A stretch of 64,000 bases of DNA from Pseudothermotoga thermarum DSM 5069 (lineage in GTDB: Bacteria; Thermotogota; Thermotogae; Thermotogales; DSM-5069): positions 806,001 through 870,000 of the forward strand of contig NC_015707.1 in the NCBI RefSeq assembly GCF_000217815.1, read 5' to 3'. This document shows positions 49,301 through 58,840 of this stretch, one piece after another; position 1 is the first letter of the stretch, and each line of letters opens with the position of its first letter. The translations under genes and the position numbers were made by a program. The notes beneath the pieces were generated by a model. That model did no database searches. It was not told the DNA's origin and was given only the letters and a program-made list of their open reading frames with translations.

Positions 49301-50496
49301 TGAACCTTTCGGGGAGAGCTTTGACAGCTCCTGCAAGTCCCATAAGAAGGATGATACCCTTTGCAGAACAAGCAATGAAAATGGGTAAGAAGATCTACTA
49401 TTTGAACATTGGACAACCCGATATTCCAACACCGCGAGTTTATTTTGAGTATGTTGAAAGGTACAAACCAAGTGTGGTTGCTTACACACATTCAGCAGGT
49501 TTGCTGGAACTTAGGGAAGCTTTTTCGCGATATTATGAAAAGTTCTCGGTGAAGGTTCTTCCCGACGAGATAATCGTCACAAACGGTGGCAGTGAAGCTG
49601 TGTTGTTTGCGATGGCTGTGGTTGCCGATCCGGGGGATGAAATACTTGTTCTTGAACCATTCTACGCCAACTATGCTGGTTTTGCAGCTCAACTTGGCAT
49701 TAAACTTGTCCCAGTTAGGACCTATCCTGAGGACGGGTATTCGGTGCCTGACAAGAAAAAGTTTCTCGAGAAAATCAGTTCAAAAACTAAAGCCATTATT
49801 TTTTCCAATCCATGCAATCCAACCGGGGCTGTTTACAATGAAAGTCAACTTAGAACCATAATAGACGTTGCTTTGGAAAAGGACTTGTTCATCATATCCG
49901 ATGAGGTATATCGCGAGTTCACCTTTGATGGTTGTAAAGCTATATCTGCTCTTTCCTTTGAGCCAATTTTAGACAGGGTGATAATGGTCGACAGCATCTC
50001 GAAACGCTACAGCGCGTGTGGTGCAAGAATCGGGGCGTTTGTGAGCAAGAATAAATCGATTTACTCGGCTGCCTTAAAGTTTGCACAAGCAAGGTTGTGT
50101 CCTCCCATGACTTCGCAGTATGGTGCTATAGGCCTTCTTTCCCTTGACGATGAGTATGTAGAATCGATCAAGAACGAATATCAAGCAAGAAGAGATGTTG
50201 TCTACGAAGAGCTGAAAAAAATCGATGGGGCTGTTTTCCAAAAGCCAAAAGGAGCTTTCTACATTTCGGCGAGGCTTCCTGTTGACAACGTTGAAGAGTT
50301 CGTAAAATTCATGCTTTTAGAATTTGACGTTGGTGGGAAAACTACTATGGTGTCACCACTTGACGGTTTTTATGCCACCCCATCGGCTGGGTTAGACGAA
50401 ATGAGGATAGCCTATGTTCTGAACTGCGATGATTTGAGGGACGCTGTTAGGATACTTGCACTAGGTGTGGAGGAGTACAAAAGAAAGGTAAGATGA
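49300..50496 (+). CDS. Class I/II pyridoxal-phosphate aminotransferase (AspB-like)
   Basis: 398 residues. Fold-type I motifs: YLNIGQPDIPTP near the N-terminus, VTNGGSEAVLFAM, FSNPCNPTGAVY, IISDEVYREFTFDG, and the PLP lysine in DSISKRYSACGARIGAF near residue 233. It probably transfers amino groups among aspartate, aromatic or other amino acids; the exact substrate is open. ATG at 49300 overlaps the preceding TGA and follows AAGGAGG; the TTG at 49297 is an alternative. Coupled to murJ by ATGA. Confidence 0.9.
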   Translation: MNLSGRALTAPASPIRRMIPFAEQAMKMGKKIYYLNIGQPDIPTPRVYFEYVERYKPSVVAYTHSAGLLELREAFSRYYEKFSVKVLPDEIIVTNGGSEAVLFAMAVVADPGDEILVLEPFYANYAGFAAQLGIKLVPVRTYPEDGYSVPDKKKFLEKISSKTKAIIFSNPCNPTGAVYNESQLRTIIDVALEKDLFIISDEVYREFTFDGCKAISALSFEPILDRVIMVDSISKRYSACGARIGAFVSKNKSIYSAALKFAQARLCPPMTSQYGAIGLLSLDDEYVESIKNEYQARRDVVYEELKKIDGAVFQKPKGAFYISARLPVDNVEEFVKFMLLEFDVGGKTTMVSPLDGFYATPSAGLDEMRIAYVLNCDDLRDAVRILALGVEEYKRKVR

Positions 50497-51935
50497 CTGA
50501 AATAGTAAAATACGGCGCACTTTTTGCGCTGGCAACGCTTATTTCAAGGTTCACAGGTTTGGTAAGGGACGTTTTATTGGCGAACAAATTTGGGGCAGGA
50601 TCGGAATTTGATGCCTACGTTATCGCTATATCCTTTCCATTCCTTTTGAGGCGAGCATTTGCCGAAGGTGCGATGACCTCTGCTTTTGTTCCGTTGTACA
50701 ACGAGAAAAAAGATAAAAACAAATTTGCTTCTGCGGTCATAACTTGCCTTGGCCTAACTACATTAACCATCGTTCTAGTAGTTGAAATTTACCCAAAGTT
50801 GGTTCCTTTGATACTCGCCACCAAGGCAAAGCCGGAAGTATTTACTTTGGCAACTTTTTTGGCGAGGATAAGCGTGCCGTTCATATTCTTCATATTCCTT
50901 TGGGCAGTACTTTATTCGATACAAAATTCGCACAACGTCTTTTTTATTCCAGCGCTTTCACCCGTCATGATGAATATAGGTATAATCTGCGGTACAATTT
51001 TTTCGAAGCTTTTTGATCCTCCCATTCTAGGTCCAACCTTGGGCTTTACCGTTGGAGGAGCTTTGATGTTTTTAACGCTTGTACCCGGTACTCTGAGGCT
51101 TGGTTTTAAGTATAAACCAACCTTTCAAGGATTTTCCGAATTTCTAAAGTTGTTTTTCCCAGCGTTGATTGCAATGACCGTATCGGAGTTCAACGTTATG
51201 ATAGATGTCAACGTTGCATCCTTCCTTGGACCTGGAAATGTTTCAATCCTTCAGTATGCCAACAGATTTTACCAACTGCCTTTTGGGGTGTTTGGAGTGG
51301 CGATGTCGACAGTAGTTTTACCACTGATGAGCTATGACAAAGAGAGGTACGATGAACATTTGAAAAATTCTTTGCAGCTTTCTTTGTTTTTAACTCTACC
51401 TTCAATGGTTGGACTGGTAGTTTTGAGCAAGCGTCTGATGATTTTGGTTTACCAACATGGAGCTTTCACCCATGAGGATGCCGTCAAAACAGGTTTTGTG
51501 TTGCTGTTCTATTCTCTCGGACTGCCAATTTATTCAATCGTTGCTGTTTTATCAAGGGCTTGCCATTCAAAAAAGAACATGAGAACACCATTTGTTGCGA
51601 CTGTTTTATCGTTTTTGGTAAACGCCATCATGGACTTCGTCCTTGGGTTGACGATTGGAATCAACGGTATAGCCGTTGCAACAACCTTGGCTGGTTTTTG
51701 TTCAATGATTTACCTTTGGTTGAAAGTCAAACCAAAAGTTGATCTTGTTCATGTAATTAAAATATCGCTTGCATCAATCATCATGGGAATTTTCGTTTTA
51801 ACGTTATCTTTCTTGAATGCCAGCAGATTGTACACAATTGTTTTGGTTTTCTGTGGAATGCTTGCTTACATGGTTTTGTCAAAGGTTTTTAAATTGCGCG
51901 AATTCGAAGAATTTTTCAAGCTGCTTCGCAGATGA
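50493..51935 (+). CDS. murJ: Lipid II flippase MurJ
   Basis: 480 residues with about 14 membrane helices, MOP-superfamily MurJ type. Typical segments: LISRFTGLVRDVLLANKFGAGSEFDAYVIA at the start, FAEGAMTSAFVPLYNE near residue 57, VLYSIQNSHNVFFIPALSPV, and YQHGAFTHEDAVKTGFVLLFYSLGLP. It flips lipid II for peptidoglycan synthesis. The 3' end overlaps by 20 nt with the convergent Memo-family gene. Confidence 0.93.
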   Translation: MTEIVKYGALFALATLISRFTGLVRDVLLANKFGAGSEFDAYVIAISFPFLLRRAFAEGAMTSAFVPLYNEKKDKNKFASAVITCLGLTTLTIVLVVEIYPKLVPLILATKAKPEVFTLATFLARISVPFIFFIFLWAVLYSIQNSHNVFFIPALSPVMMNIGIICGTIFSKLFDPPILGPTLGFTVGGALMFLTLVPGTLRLGFKYKPTFQGFSEFLKLFFPALIAMTVSEFNVMIDVNVASFLGPGNVSILQYANRFYQLPFGVFGVAMSTVVLPLMSYDKERYDEHLKNSLQLSLFLTLPSMVGLVVLSKRLMILVYQHGAFTHEDAVKTGFVLLFYSLGLPIYSIVAVLSRACHSKKNMRTPFVATVLSFLVNAIMDFVLGLTIGINGIAVATTLAGFCSMIYLWLKVKPKVDLVHVIKISLASIIMGIFVLTLSFLNASRLYTIVLVFCGMLAYMVLSKVFKLREFEEFFKLLRR

Positions 51936-52761
51936 AGCTCGCATATCCAACAACTTGCAAAAAATCTTTGCTCACATCCCCGCTGGTTGCATGGCAAAGC
52001 AGTTTCGGTTTTCCAAAGGTCTTCATGTACAAAAAGCTTGCTACTGCTGATACACCGCACATTGAAATGTCGTATTTGTCAACAACTTCAACCAATCCAA
52101 TTGGATCTTTTGCCTCAATTTTTTCTATTGCCATTTGATCTTTTTTGATTGTAACGTCTTGATTTTCGTAGTGGTTGAAATCTGTCGATACGACAAAAAG
52201 TGTGTTTTTATATTCAGAAGCTATAGCATCCAATCCTGCGGCGATTTTTTTGCACAAATCGATTGAGACCGGAAAAATGGAAATTGGCAAGATCTTGAAT
52301 TCGTCAAAGAAAAACTGCAAGAAAGGTAGCTGAACTTCTAAAGAATGCTCCAGCAGATGAGAGTCGAAATCGGCTTTGCAAACCTCGCAGTTTTCGAAAA
52401 GCAGTTTGCTCGCCTGCTCGTCAACTTCAACTTTCCCAAGCGGAGTCAGCCAACTACCTTTATCCCACACCCCAACTTTGGCTCCTCTTCCTGTGTGGTT
52501 GGGACCAATCAGGACAACCAAGTTTGGTTTTCCAAGCCTTGCAGCGGCAACGTATGCGTGTACAGCTATTGGGCCGCTGTAAACGTATCCAGCGTGTGGA
52601 ACGATTATACCGACATTTTTATTCAAAGGTTGTGTCACAGGTACTTTGAAATCCAAATTTCCTGGTCCAAGTGGTGAAGTTATCAGATCCATTATGGTTT
52701 GCCTGAGTTTTGTAGGAGAACCTGGGTAAAAGGTCCCCGCAACAACAGGATATCTAATCAT
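51916..52761 (-). CDS. Memo family protein (AmmeMemoRadiSam system protein B)
   Basis: 281 residues. Motifs: VVAGTFYPG at the start, VPHAGYVYSGPIA near residue 55, GPNHTGRGA, STDFNHYENQ near 187, and MCGVSAVASFLYM. The fold is related to non-haem iron dioxygenases and the His residues are present. Human Memo1 binds copper/iron; bacterial roles are unknown. It is coupled to the secretin gene by a 4-nt ATGA overlap, and no AMMECR1 or radical-SAM partner of the named system is adjacent. Confidence 0.87.
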   Translation of the reverse strand: MIRYPVVAGTFYPGSPTKLRQTIMDLITSPLGPGNLDFKVPVTQPLNKNVGIIVPHAGYVYSGPIAVHAYVAAARLGKPNLVVLIGPNHTGRGAKVGVWDKGSWLTPLGKVEVDEQASKLLFENCEVCKADFDSHLLEHSLEVQLPFLQFFFDEFKILPISIFPVSIDLCKKIAAGLDAIASEYKNTLFVVSTDFNHYENQDVTIKKDQMAIEKIEAKDPIGLVEVVDKYDISMCGVSAVASFLYMKTFGKPKLLCHATSGDVSKDFLQVVGYASFICEAA

Positions 52762-55700
52762 AATTCGATCACCCTCGCGGTTATGAATATAATCAGCTCT
52801 TGTTTTGTGTAATTTTCCGTTTTACTCCTAAAGAATGTACCAATGAAAGGCAGATCACCCAAAACAGGAACTTTCTCTGTCTTTTCAGTTTTCTTATCCC
52901 TCATCAATCCACCGATTACAAGTGTATCACCGTTGTTGAGTATAACTCTGGTTTCCGCTTCACGGGTGATTTCCCCAGGAACATTGACACCTGGATAATA
53001 CCTTGGTTCACTCACCTTTGTGAAAACTTTAAGATCAATGGTTCCATCTGACCTGACGAATGGAGTTATCCTCAGTTCGATTCCTGTGTCCAAGGTTTCT
53101 GGTCCAACCAAGTTTCCTTGAGGATCTACGTAGTAATACCTGATTCTTTCTCCGATTAAAATCCGAGCTTCTTGACCGCTGCTTGTCACAATCTTTGGAT
53201 TGGCAAGTAAGCTTTCAACGGTGGCTTTATCGGAAATCTCGTTGCTTATGATAACGTTACCTGTTGGAAGCAATGAAAGAAGACGCTGATAATCTAACAA
53301 ACCAATTACCGATGTGGTCAATTCCATCTTTCCAGAACTATCAAGGTTCAAGTTCAGGCCATTATCGGTCAGTTTCAAATTAAGACCGTGCTTTCTTATT
53401 AAGTCATCTATGATTGATCTATCCACAAACCTGGCTTCAATTTCAACTTGTGGAAGTGGTTTTGAAACGTTTGTTATCAAAGCTTCAACTTGTTCTTTCT
53501 TGGTTTTGTCAAGTCCAGTGACTATCAAGAGGTTCTTCACGGGGTCAATCAAAACTTTTCCACCGTAGAATTCTATTATCGGTTTTATGTTCGCCAAATT
53601 GTGAGGAACGGTATATATGAATGTTTCTTCAAAAGTTTTATCAACAACTGGTTGAGGTTTTATTAAAGCTGTTATTCCTTGAGTTTCTGCGAATCGATAA
53701 CCGTAATACTCTTCAACCATCTTTGTAAAGTTTTCCCAACTGATGGATTTGACATCGAGTGTTACCAACTCTGTTGGTTTGTCAAAGTAGACGATCGATT
53801 TACCAAGTAATGATGCAATTTTGAAAATAACTTCGTAAAGTTGCACATCGCTGCATTTGACAGAGAAATTGCCGTTTTCTAAAATAATAACTTTCACCTT
53901 TTCTTCTGCTTCCAATTTTTCTTGTTTTTGAAGCTTTTGTTTTTCTACAAGTGCTTGGCTGACTTTGATGTATTCTTCAATGGCTTCTTTGACTTCATCT
54001 TCAAGCCCAACAAAACCCACAAGTTCCAGGGTTTTGAAAAGCTTAACCTCGACGTTTTTACCAATGGTTTTTAGATATTCTTGAAATTCATCAACCGGTG
54101 TTGATCCATCGTAAGGTACAATTTTAACTGTTCTAACAGCTTCGGTTTTTTGTTCTGTCTTGACTAGAGTTTCATTTACGCTTTCAACAAGCAATTTGGA
54201 TTTTTCAAGGTTTTCTTCCGTGCCATGAATTATCAAAACATTTCCAACCAAAGCTATTTTTACGTCGAAAAATTCTTCCAGCATCTTTCTGATCTCTTCT
54301 TTGTTCAGGTTTTCATGCAGAGTGAGGATCAAGTAATCTTTGTGCTCCACACTTAAAGTTCGAATTTGTTCGATCAATTTTTCTGCTCTTTCAACGGCTT
54401 CTAAACTGCCAGCTAGAACATAGGCATTCATAACTTGCATGATTTCGATTTGCTCAAGCTGCTTCAAAAACCCTGCAAGCTTTTCAAAGTCGGTTCCAGG
54501 AATAGTCGGAACGATTTTCACAAACTTCTCTCTCAATTTTGAAATGAATTCGTATATTTTTTCGATCTCAAGGATGGCATTTTCTATGTCTTCGAGGCTT
54601 TGGGAAGTTAGAATCACCTTGCCGAGGGTTTTCAAATTCGCTTGAAGGTTGACCTTGTATTTGTTTTCGATGAGTTCACGTACTTCTTGGAAAATTTCGT
54701 CGTCAAATCTTGCATTGGCTAGCCTCACCAGTTTTTTCTTGGCAAAGAAATTGATGAAATTCTTAGCTTTGTTTATATCAGTTTCGCTTCCTTCAACTTT
54801 CAACACACTTTGAACGTAAACGCTTTCAATGCCGTATATTGTATTGAGTATCTGGGAAACTTGTTTTGCAGTTTCTTCATCTTCGAGGAAGAAAACTTCG
54901 GCCTTCTTGGTCACAGCAAGCAAATCGATCACTTTGTTTGCAAACTCAACAACTGTTTCGGCGTAATTTATCGGTGCAAAAGCTACGATTTTCACAAAAT
55001 CACGATCTTCAAGGACCAGCAATCTTGGTTCTTCCAAGGCAAAAATATCTTTGAGAATTCGAACGATGATCCCTTCCAAAGACTTTGGTACTGATATTGT
55101 TCTCAAAGAAAGCTGTTCAATTCCAAAAAATCCAAGGTCATCCAATATTCTTTCCACAAGGTTTAACAGATCAACCGTTCCTTTGACTTCCACTTGTCCA
55201 AAAGGTAACTGCTTCATCTCAACGCCGAATTCTTTAAGAATTACTTGAGCCTGCTGGGGATAGATCAAAGACCAAATTCTTTTTTCCACAACTGTTGTAT
55301 CTTTTTGCTGATCGGCTTTCTCTTTTTCAATTGGTTGTACTCTTTGTTGGTACTCGAAGATGTATCCTTTTATTCTCTCAACGATCTTCGGATCGGCTCT
55401 CAAGACAACTTTGTTCAGACCCTCAATGATCGTGTAGTCGAAAGAATATATTTTTTTCAGCGATTCCAACATCTTGACCACATTTTCAACCGGTATTGTA
55501 AACGCTATTTCTTCCATAGCTACTACAGGAGATAAGGAGATTATCTTTGATATCAATTCTTGCTCACGTACATCTCCGTACACGAAAAGCAAAGCTTTGT
55601 TGGGTAAAGAGGTTATGAAAGTAACAGGAGAAAGCATAGATTGAAGTTTTTCAGCGACCTTTTCTCTGTCAGTTACATCGTAAATCCCCCAGAATTTTCC

Positions 55701-56330
55701 AAAGCGTGCCGCGATTTCACCACTTGTTCCTATGTGTAAGGTTCCATCTGGCATATAGCTGTAAACCAACGGCTCACCTTGAACTCTAACGGTGGTTAAC
55801 AAGTTTCTCAAGGCATCCTCTGGCAGCACTTGCTGAAGCTTTAAAGAAAGTTTTTGATTCTTCACATTTTCGGAAACAACAATGTTTAATCCAAGCTCGT
55901 CAGCAAGGAATTTCAAAGCCATTTCAAGAGTAGTTTCAGCCGTCAAGACTAGGTCAATCTTTTTACTGGAGCAATGGAACGTTACTTTCACCATGTTCGA
56001 TAAAACCTCAACGGAAGGTTCTACTGGTATCAACAAATGAATCAAAACCATTGCTCCATCTTGAATTTCGAACACTCTCAGTGATTCAACAGGCCCATAA
56101 GCTATTGGCAAATAGAAACTTGGCGCGGAAATGTCCTTCAAATATAAAGACACTATAGATCCTGCTGCATTTTTGTCAACAACTACGTCATTTCGCCCTA
56201 ACTGTTTATCAACGAAGATTGAAAAAGATATCGCGTCGGGAAGAAAGCTGGGGACAATCTTCGTCAATTGCGAAGCGCTGGCAAATACAACAAAGACGAT
56301 AAGGATTAAACAACCAAGGATCTTCCTCAT
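52758..56330 (-). CDS. Long secretin (PilQ/GspD-like) with extended array of N-domains
   Basis: 1190 residues. Signal peptide MRKILGCLILIVFVVFASAS, then an STN-like region (AETTLEMALKFLADELGLNIVVS) at about 130-200. From about 265 to 850 there are seven to nine units of 55-75 residues, each a beta-alpha-beta N1/Secretin_N-type module. A second STN-like segment lies near 855-930 and the secretin pore domain at about 958-1190, with ANPKIVTSSGQEARI and VPVLGDLPFIGTFF. Secretins form an outer-membrane gate; this one is far longer than typical PilQ. It is the last pilus gene and overlaps the Memo gene. Confidence 0.88.
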   Translation of the reverse strand: MRKILGCLILIVFVVFASASQLTKIVPSFLPDAISFSIFVDKQLGRNDVVVDKNAAGSIVSLYLKDISAPSFYLPIAYGPVESLRVFEIQDGAMVLIHLLIPVEPSVEVLSNMVKVTFHCSSKKIDLVLTAETTLEMALKFLADELGLNIVVSENVKNQKLSLKLQQVLPEDALRNLLTTVRVQGEPLVYSYMPDGTLHIGTSGEIAARFGKFWGIYDVTDREKVAEKLQSMLSPVTFITSLPNKALLFVYGDVREQELISKIISLSPVVAMEEIAFTIPVENVVKMLESLKKIYSFDYTIIEGLNKVVLRADPKIVERIKGYIFEYQQRVQPIEKEKADQQKDTTVVEKRIWSLIYPQQAQVILKEFGVEMKQLPFGQVEVKGTVDLLNLVERILDDLGFFGIEQLSLRTISVPKSLEGIIVRILKDIFALEEPRLLVLEDRDFVKIVAFAPINYAETVVEFANKVIDLLAVTKKAEVFFLEDEETAKQVSQILNTIYGIESVYVQSVLKVEGSETDINKAKNFINFFAKKKLVRLANARFDDEIFQEVRELIENKYKVNLQANLKTLGKVILTSQSLEDIENAILEIEKIYEFISKLREKFVKIVPTIPGTDFEKLAGFLKQLEQIEIMQVMNAYVLAGSLEAVERAEKLIEQIRTLSVEHKDYLILTLHENLNKEEIRKMLEEFFDVKIALVGNVLIIHGTEENLEKSKLLVESVNETLVKTEQKTEAVRTVKIVPYDGSTPVDEFQEYLKTIGKNVEVKLFKTLELVGFVGLEDEVKEAIEEYIKVSQALVEKQKLQKQEKLEAEEKVKVIILENGNFSVKCSDVQLYEVIFKIASLLGKSIVYFDKPTELVTLDVKSISWENFTKMVEEYYGYRFAETQGITALIKPQPVVDKTFEETFIYTVPHNLANIKPIIEFYGGKVLIDPVKNLLIVTGLDKTKKEQVEALITNVSKPLPQVEIEARFVDRSIIDDLIRKHGLNLKLTDNGLNLNLDSSGKMELTTSVIGLLDYQRLLSLLPTGNVIISNEISDKATVESLLANPKIVTSSGQEARILIGERIRYYYVDPQGNLVGPETLDTGIELRITPFVRSDGTIDLKVFTKVSEPRYYPGVNVPGEITREAETRVILNNGDTLVIGGLMRDKKTEKTEKVPVLGDLPFIGTFFRSKTENYTKQELIIFITARVIEL

Positions 56331-56343
56331 TTGGTCTCCCTCC

Positions 56344-56823
56344 TTATTTTATTGTCAACAGCCTTCCAGTGTTAACGTCCAACACAAGAACGCCAAAACT
56401 TGTGATGTGTAAAATCAAATATCTATCATCTATTGTTTCGCCAAGATTTTTTTCAAAGACTTTTCCTTGTGAAGAAAGAAGAATACTTCTAGCTTTTTCG
56501 CCTATTAAAAAACCGGCAAACTTATAGCTTTCTAACTTATCCAAAGACGATAGAATTTGCGGATTGACCGTCTCAGGATTTATCGATAAAGTGTAAAGGT
56601 CAAAAAAGTCAAATTTTTCAACTTGCATTTGCACTAGATTTCCTATCCTTTCAAGCTCACTTTCGGATAATCTTCTGCGTAAAGGTTGGATCTGATATTC
56701 AACTTTGTTGGAAGAGGTTTGAAAAGGTTGCACATAACCTTTTCCATAGAAGAACAAATAATAAACAGCAATTCCCCAAATGCATATTAGAACTATTAAA
56801 AGCACAACCAATCTTTTTTTCAT
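56344..56823 (-). CDS. PilP/GspC-like inner-membrane protein
   Basis: 159 residues: one N-terminal helix (LVVLLIVLICIWGIAVYYLFF), a linker, and a small beta domain from about residue 95 (FAGFLIGEKARSILLSSQGKVFEKNLGETI, then LHITSFGVLVLDVNTG). This resembles the homology region of GspC/PilP, which links the inner-membrane platform to the secretin. No lipobox is seen, so it would be membrane-anchored rather than a lipoprotein. The gene order between PilO-like and secretin genes supports the call. Sequence similarity is weak. Confidence 0.55.
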   Translation of the reverse strand: MKKRLVVLLIVLICIWGIAVYYLFFYGKGYVQPFQTSSNKVEYQIQPLRRRLSESELERIGNLVQMQVEKFDFFDLYTLSINPETVNPQILSSLDKLESYKFAGFLIGEKARSILLSSQGKVFEKNLGETIDDRYLILHITSFGVLVLDVNTGRLLTIK

Positions 56824-57305
56824 CTGTCAACCACACTCCAAAATTCAAGCACAAGCAAGATTTTTAAGTCATGTGTGAGCGCAGATATTTGAAAAGGTAC
56901 TTCAACACTGCTCGAAATAGACAAAGACTTCAAGCGCAAATTTGGATTGGCAAGAAAAACTTCTAGTATCTGCTGAACATCTTTTGGATTGCATGTTCCT
57001 TCTATTCGATAACTTCCATCTTGATTTCTTATCATCTTCATTCCAAAGTTTTTTGCGACATCTTGAAACTCCATTGGGGAAATCCTTGGTTGAACCAAAC
57101 TTTCAAGCCTAGAAAGGTATCCGCGTTTTTCTGAAACATTTCTGTCTAGCTCTGTCAAAACCAGCAGTTGGGAGTCCACCTTTTGCAAAAGCCCCACAAA
57201 GCGAAAGTAATCATAAATGTTGAAATAAGCAGCGCAAGCTACGAATATCATCAAAGCTGTTATAATTGCGATTTTTCGATTAATACTCACAGGTTTTCTC
57301 GCCAT
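56820..57305 (-). CDS. PilO-like type IV pilus assembly protein
   Basis: 161 residues. A basic N-terminus (RKPVSINRK), a membrane helix (IAIITALMIFVACAAYFNIYDYF), a coiled-coil stretch with LLVLTELDRNVSEKRGYLSRLESL, and a C-terminal ferredoxin-like domain (YRIEGTCNPKDVQQILEVFL) fit PilO/GspM. It would pair with the PilN-like protein in the periplasm. The overlap with the downstream gene is 4 nt, and 3 nt separate it from pilN. Confidence 0.68.
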   Translation of the reverse strand: MARKPVSINRKIAIITALMIFVACAAYFNIYDYFRFVGLLQKVDSQLLVLTELDRNVSEKRGYLSRLESLVQPRISPMEFQDVAKNFGMKMIRNQDGSYRIEGTCNPKDVQQILEVFLANPNLRLKSLSISSSVEVPFQISALTHDLKILLVLEFWSVVDR

Positions 57306-57308
57306 GCT

Positions 57309-57887
57309 TTATCGACTCCCGTTGATGGTAACCTTTGCCAATTTTTTGTTCAAAAACGGCACAGTTGTTTCATAATCGACAGCTTTGGAAATCCGATAAT
57401 ATTGCGAAAGTAATTCAGCCAAATTGTTGTAAACGGCATTTACATTGCTCAAATAGATTTCGTGAAAATTCAAAACAAGATTTTTTTGATCCATCAACAA
57501 CCTCGTCAAGATCAACCAATTTTCATCATCTTTCTTCCAATTGTTCAACAAAGTTTTTAAAGCGGCGTTGGTGACAGCATACTCGTAAAGATGGTTTTCA
57601 AAAAGCGAGATTCGATCTTGCAACCTCTTGCTTTCGACGTGCAGTAAATCGTTCAAACGCTTGATTTCAAGGTATTGATCTTGCAAAGCAGGCAATTTGA
57701 TTGTCAATTTGTACTTTGACAAAATAACCGCGTGGCTGCTGTTCAAAGCGTTCACTGCAGTTTGTTTGTAAAATTCCACAGTAAACCTTGCCGCAAAGAC
57801 GGGTGCCAGCAAGGCGACCACCAGAATTAGAAAAGAACTCAACTTAAGAACCGGTTTTTTGTATCTGTACAAGTTTATTCTTTCCAA
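57309..57887 (-). CDS. PilN-like type IV pilus assembly protein
   Basis: 192 residues. The short N-terminal motif ERINLYRYKK resembles the PilN segment INLLPxR that docks onto PilM. One membrane helix (FLILVVALLAPVFAARF) follows and then long coiled-coil helices. TTG at 57887 is chosen because GAGGGG lies 9 nt upstream and the product then begins at the docking motif; an upstream start at 57908 overlaps that site. It overlaps the pilM 3' end by 44 nt. Confidence 0.68.
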   Translation of the reverse strand: MERINLYRYKKPVLKLSSFLILVVALLAPVFAARFTVEFYKQTAVNALNSSHAVILSKYKLTIKLPALQDQYLEIKRLNDLLHVESKRLQDRISLFENHLYEYAVTNAALKTLLNNWKKDDENWLILTRLLMDQKNLVLNFHEIYLSNVNAVYNNLAELLSQYYRISKAVDYETTVPFLNKKLAKVTINGSR

Positions 57888-58836
57888 ATTCTGCGCCCCC
57901 TCGAACAAGCATTCCAGCTAACCCTATCGGAAAATTGTTCGTTTCAAATTTAAATTGTGCTTTTTCCACCTTGCCTTGGAAAACTTCGCTTGATTCAAAT
58001 GCTTTAACAAAAGTACCTGTTAAAAATGAAGGATCACACAACAGGTAAATCTTTGCTATATCTCGTATTGAAACACCTATTTGTAATCCGCTCAACAGAA
58101 AAATCAATTCGCGCTCCACAACATATGGGATATCGCTTATCAGTGCTTCGACCATTTTTGACACTTTTTCAAAATTGTTAATTGAACTTTCCGATTGTAG
58201 TTCAAGTTTTGTGAAGCCTATCTCCTCCATGATTAAATTCAAAACTTCTTGCAAAGAATAAGGTATAGTCCTCAAGCCAACAAGTTTTTCAGATATGTAA
58301 ATACCAACAATTGAGTAATCGAACGAAAATGCACAGAGTGCAACAGTTGATGGATCTGGGATACGAACCAAAAGTAAATATTTAAAAACGTCCGGAATGA
58401 CAACATCTGGCTCTGGTATTCCTGCTTGTCTCAATCGTGTGAGAAAGGAATACAGTTCTTTCCTTTTTGCCACTGCGACTACGGCTTTGTTTACAGGTCC
58501 GACAACCGTTTCCACTACGAGTTCTTCAGGTGGCACGTTTAACAAGTGTGAAATTTCCATCGTCGCATAGTTGCTGATTTGCTTTTCCTTAAGAGTTCCT
58601 GGTACGTTTATGGTGTTGAAGAGCAAAAGATCCATAGGATAATTTAAAACAACTATGTCCTCTACATCGGTACCGATTTTTTCAAGTAAACTTTTTGCCG
58701 TTGAAAACTGTTCGGCACATTCTTGAGAAAAATAGCTCGTTATAATCAATCGTCCTCTGGATTTTTTGGCTCGCCCCACGTTTACATAACCGTTTCCAAA
58801 TTCAACGGCTGTGATCATCTTGTGAAATATTTGCAC
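57844..58836 (-). CDS. PilM-like actin-fold pilus assembly ATPase
   Basis: 330 residues. The actin/FtsA-like fold is suggested by ITAVEFGNGYVNVG at the N-terminus (phosphate-1 region), VLNYPMDLLLFNTINVP, a SHS2-like insertion, VALCAFSFDYSIVGIYISEKLVGLRTIPYS (phosphate-2) and a C-terminal IGLAGMLVRGGAEF. PilM is a cytoplasmic protein that binds PilN and connects motor and platform. GTG at 58836 is placed after GAGGTGAT. Family resemblance is clear in order but low in identity. Confidence 0.75.
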   Translation of the reverse strand: MQIFHKMITAVEFGNGYVNVGRAKKSRGRLIITSYFSQECAEQFSTAKSLLEKIGTDVEDIVVLNYPMDLLLFNTINVPGTLKEKQISNYATMEISHLLNVPPEELVVETVVGPVNKAVVAVAKRKELYSFLTRLRQAGIPEPDVVIPDVFKYLLLVRIPDPSTVALCAFSFDYSIVGIYISEKLVGLRTIPYSLQEVLNLIMEEIGFTKLELQSESSINNFEKVSKMVEALISDIPYVVERELIFLLSGLQIGVSIRDIAKIYLLCDPSFLTGTFVKAFESSEVFQGKVEKAQFKFETNNFPIGLAGMLVRGGAEFGKNKLVQIQKTGS

Positions 58837-58840
58837 GCAA

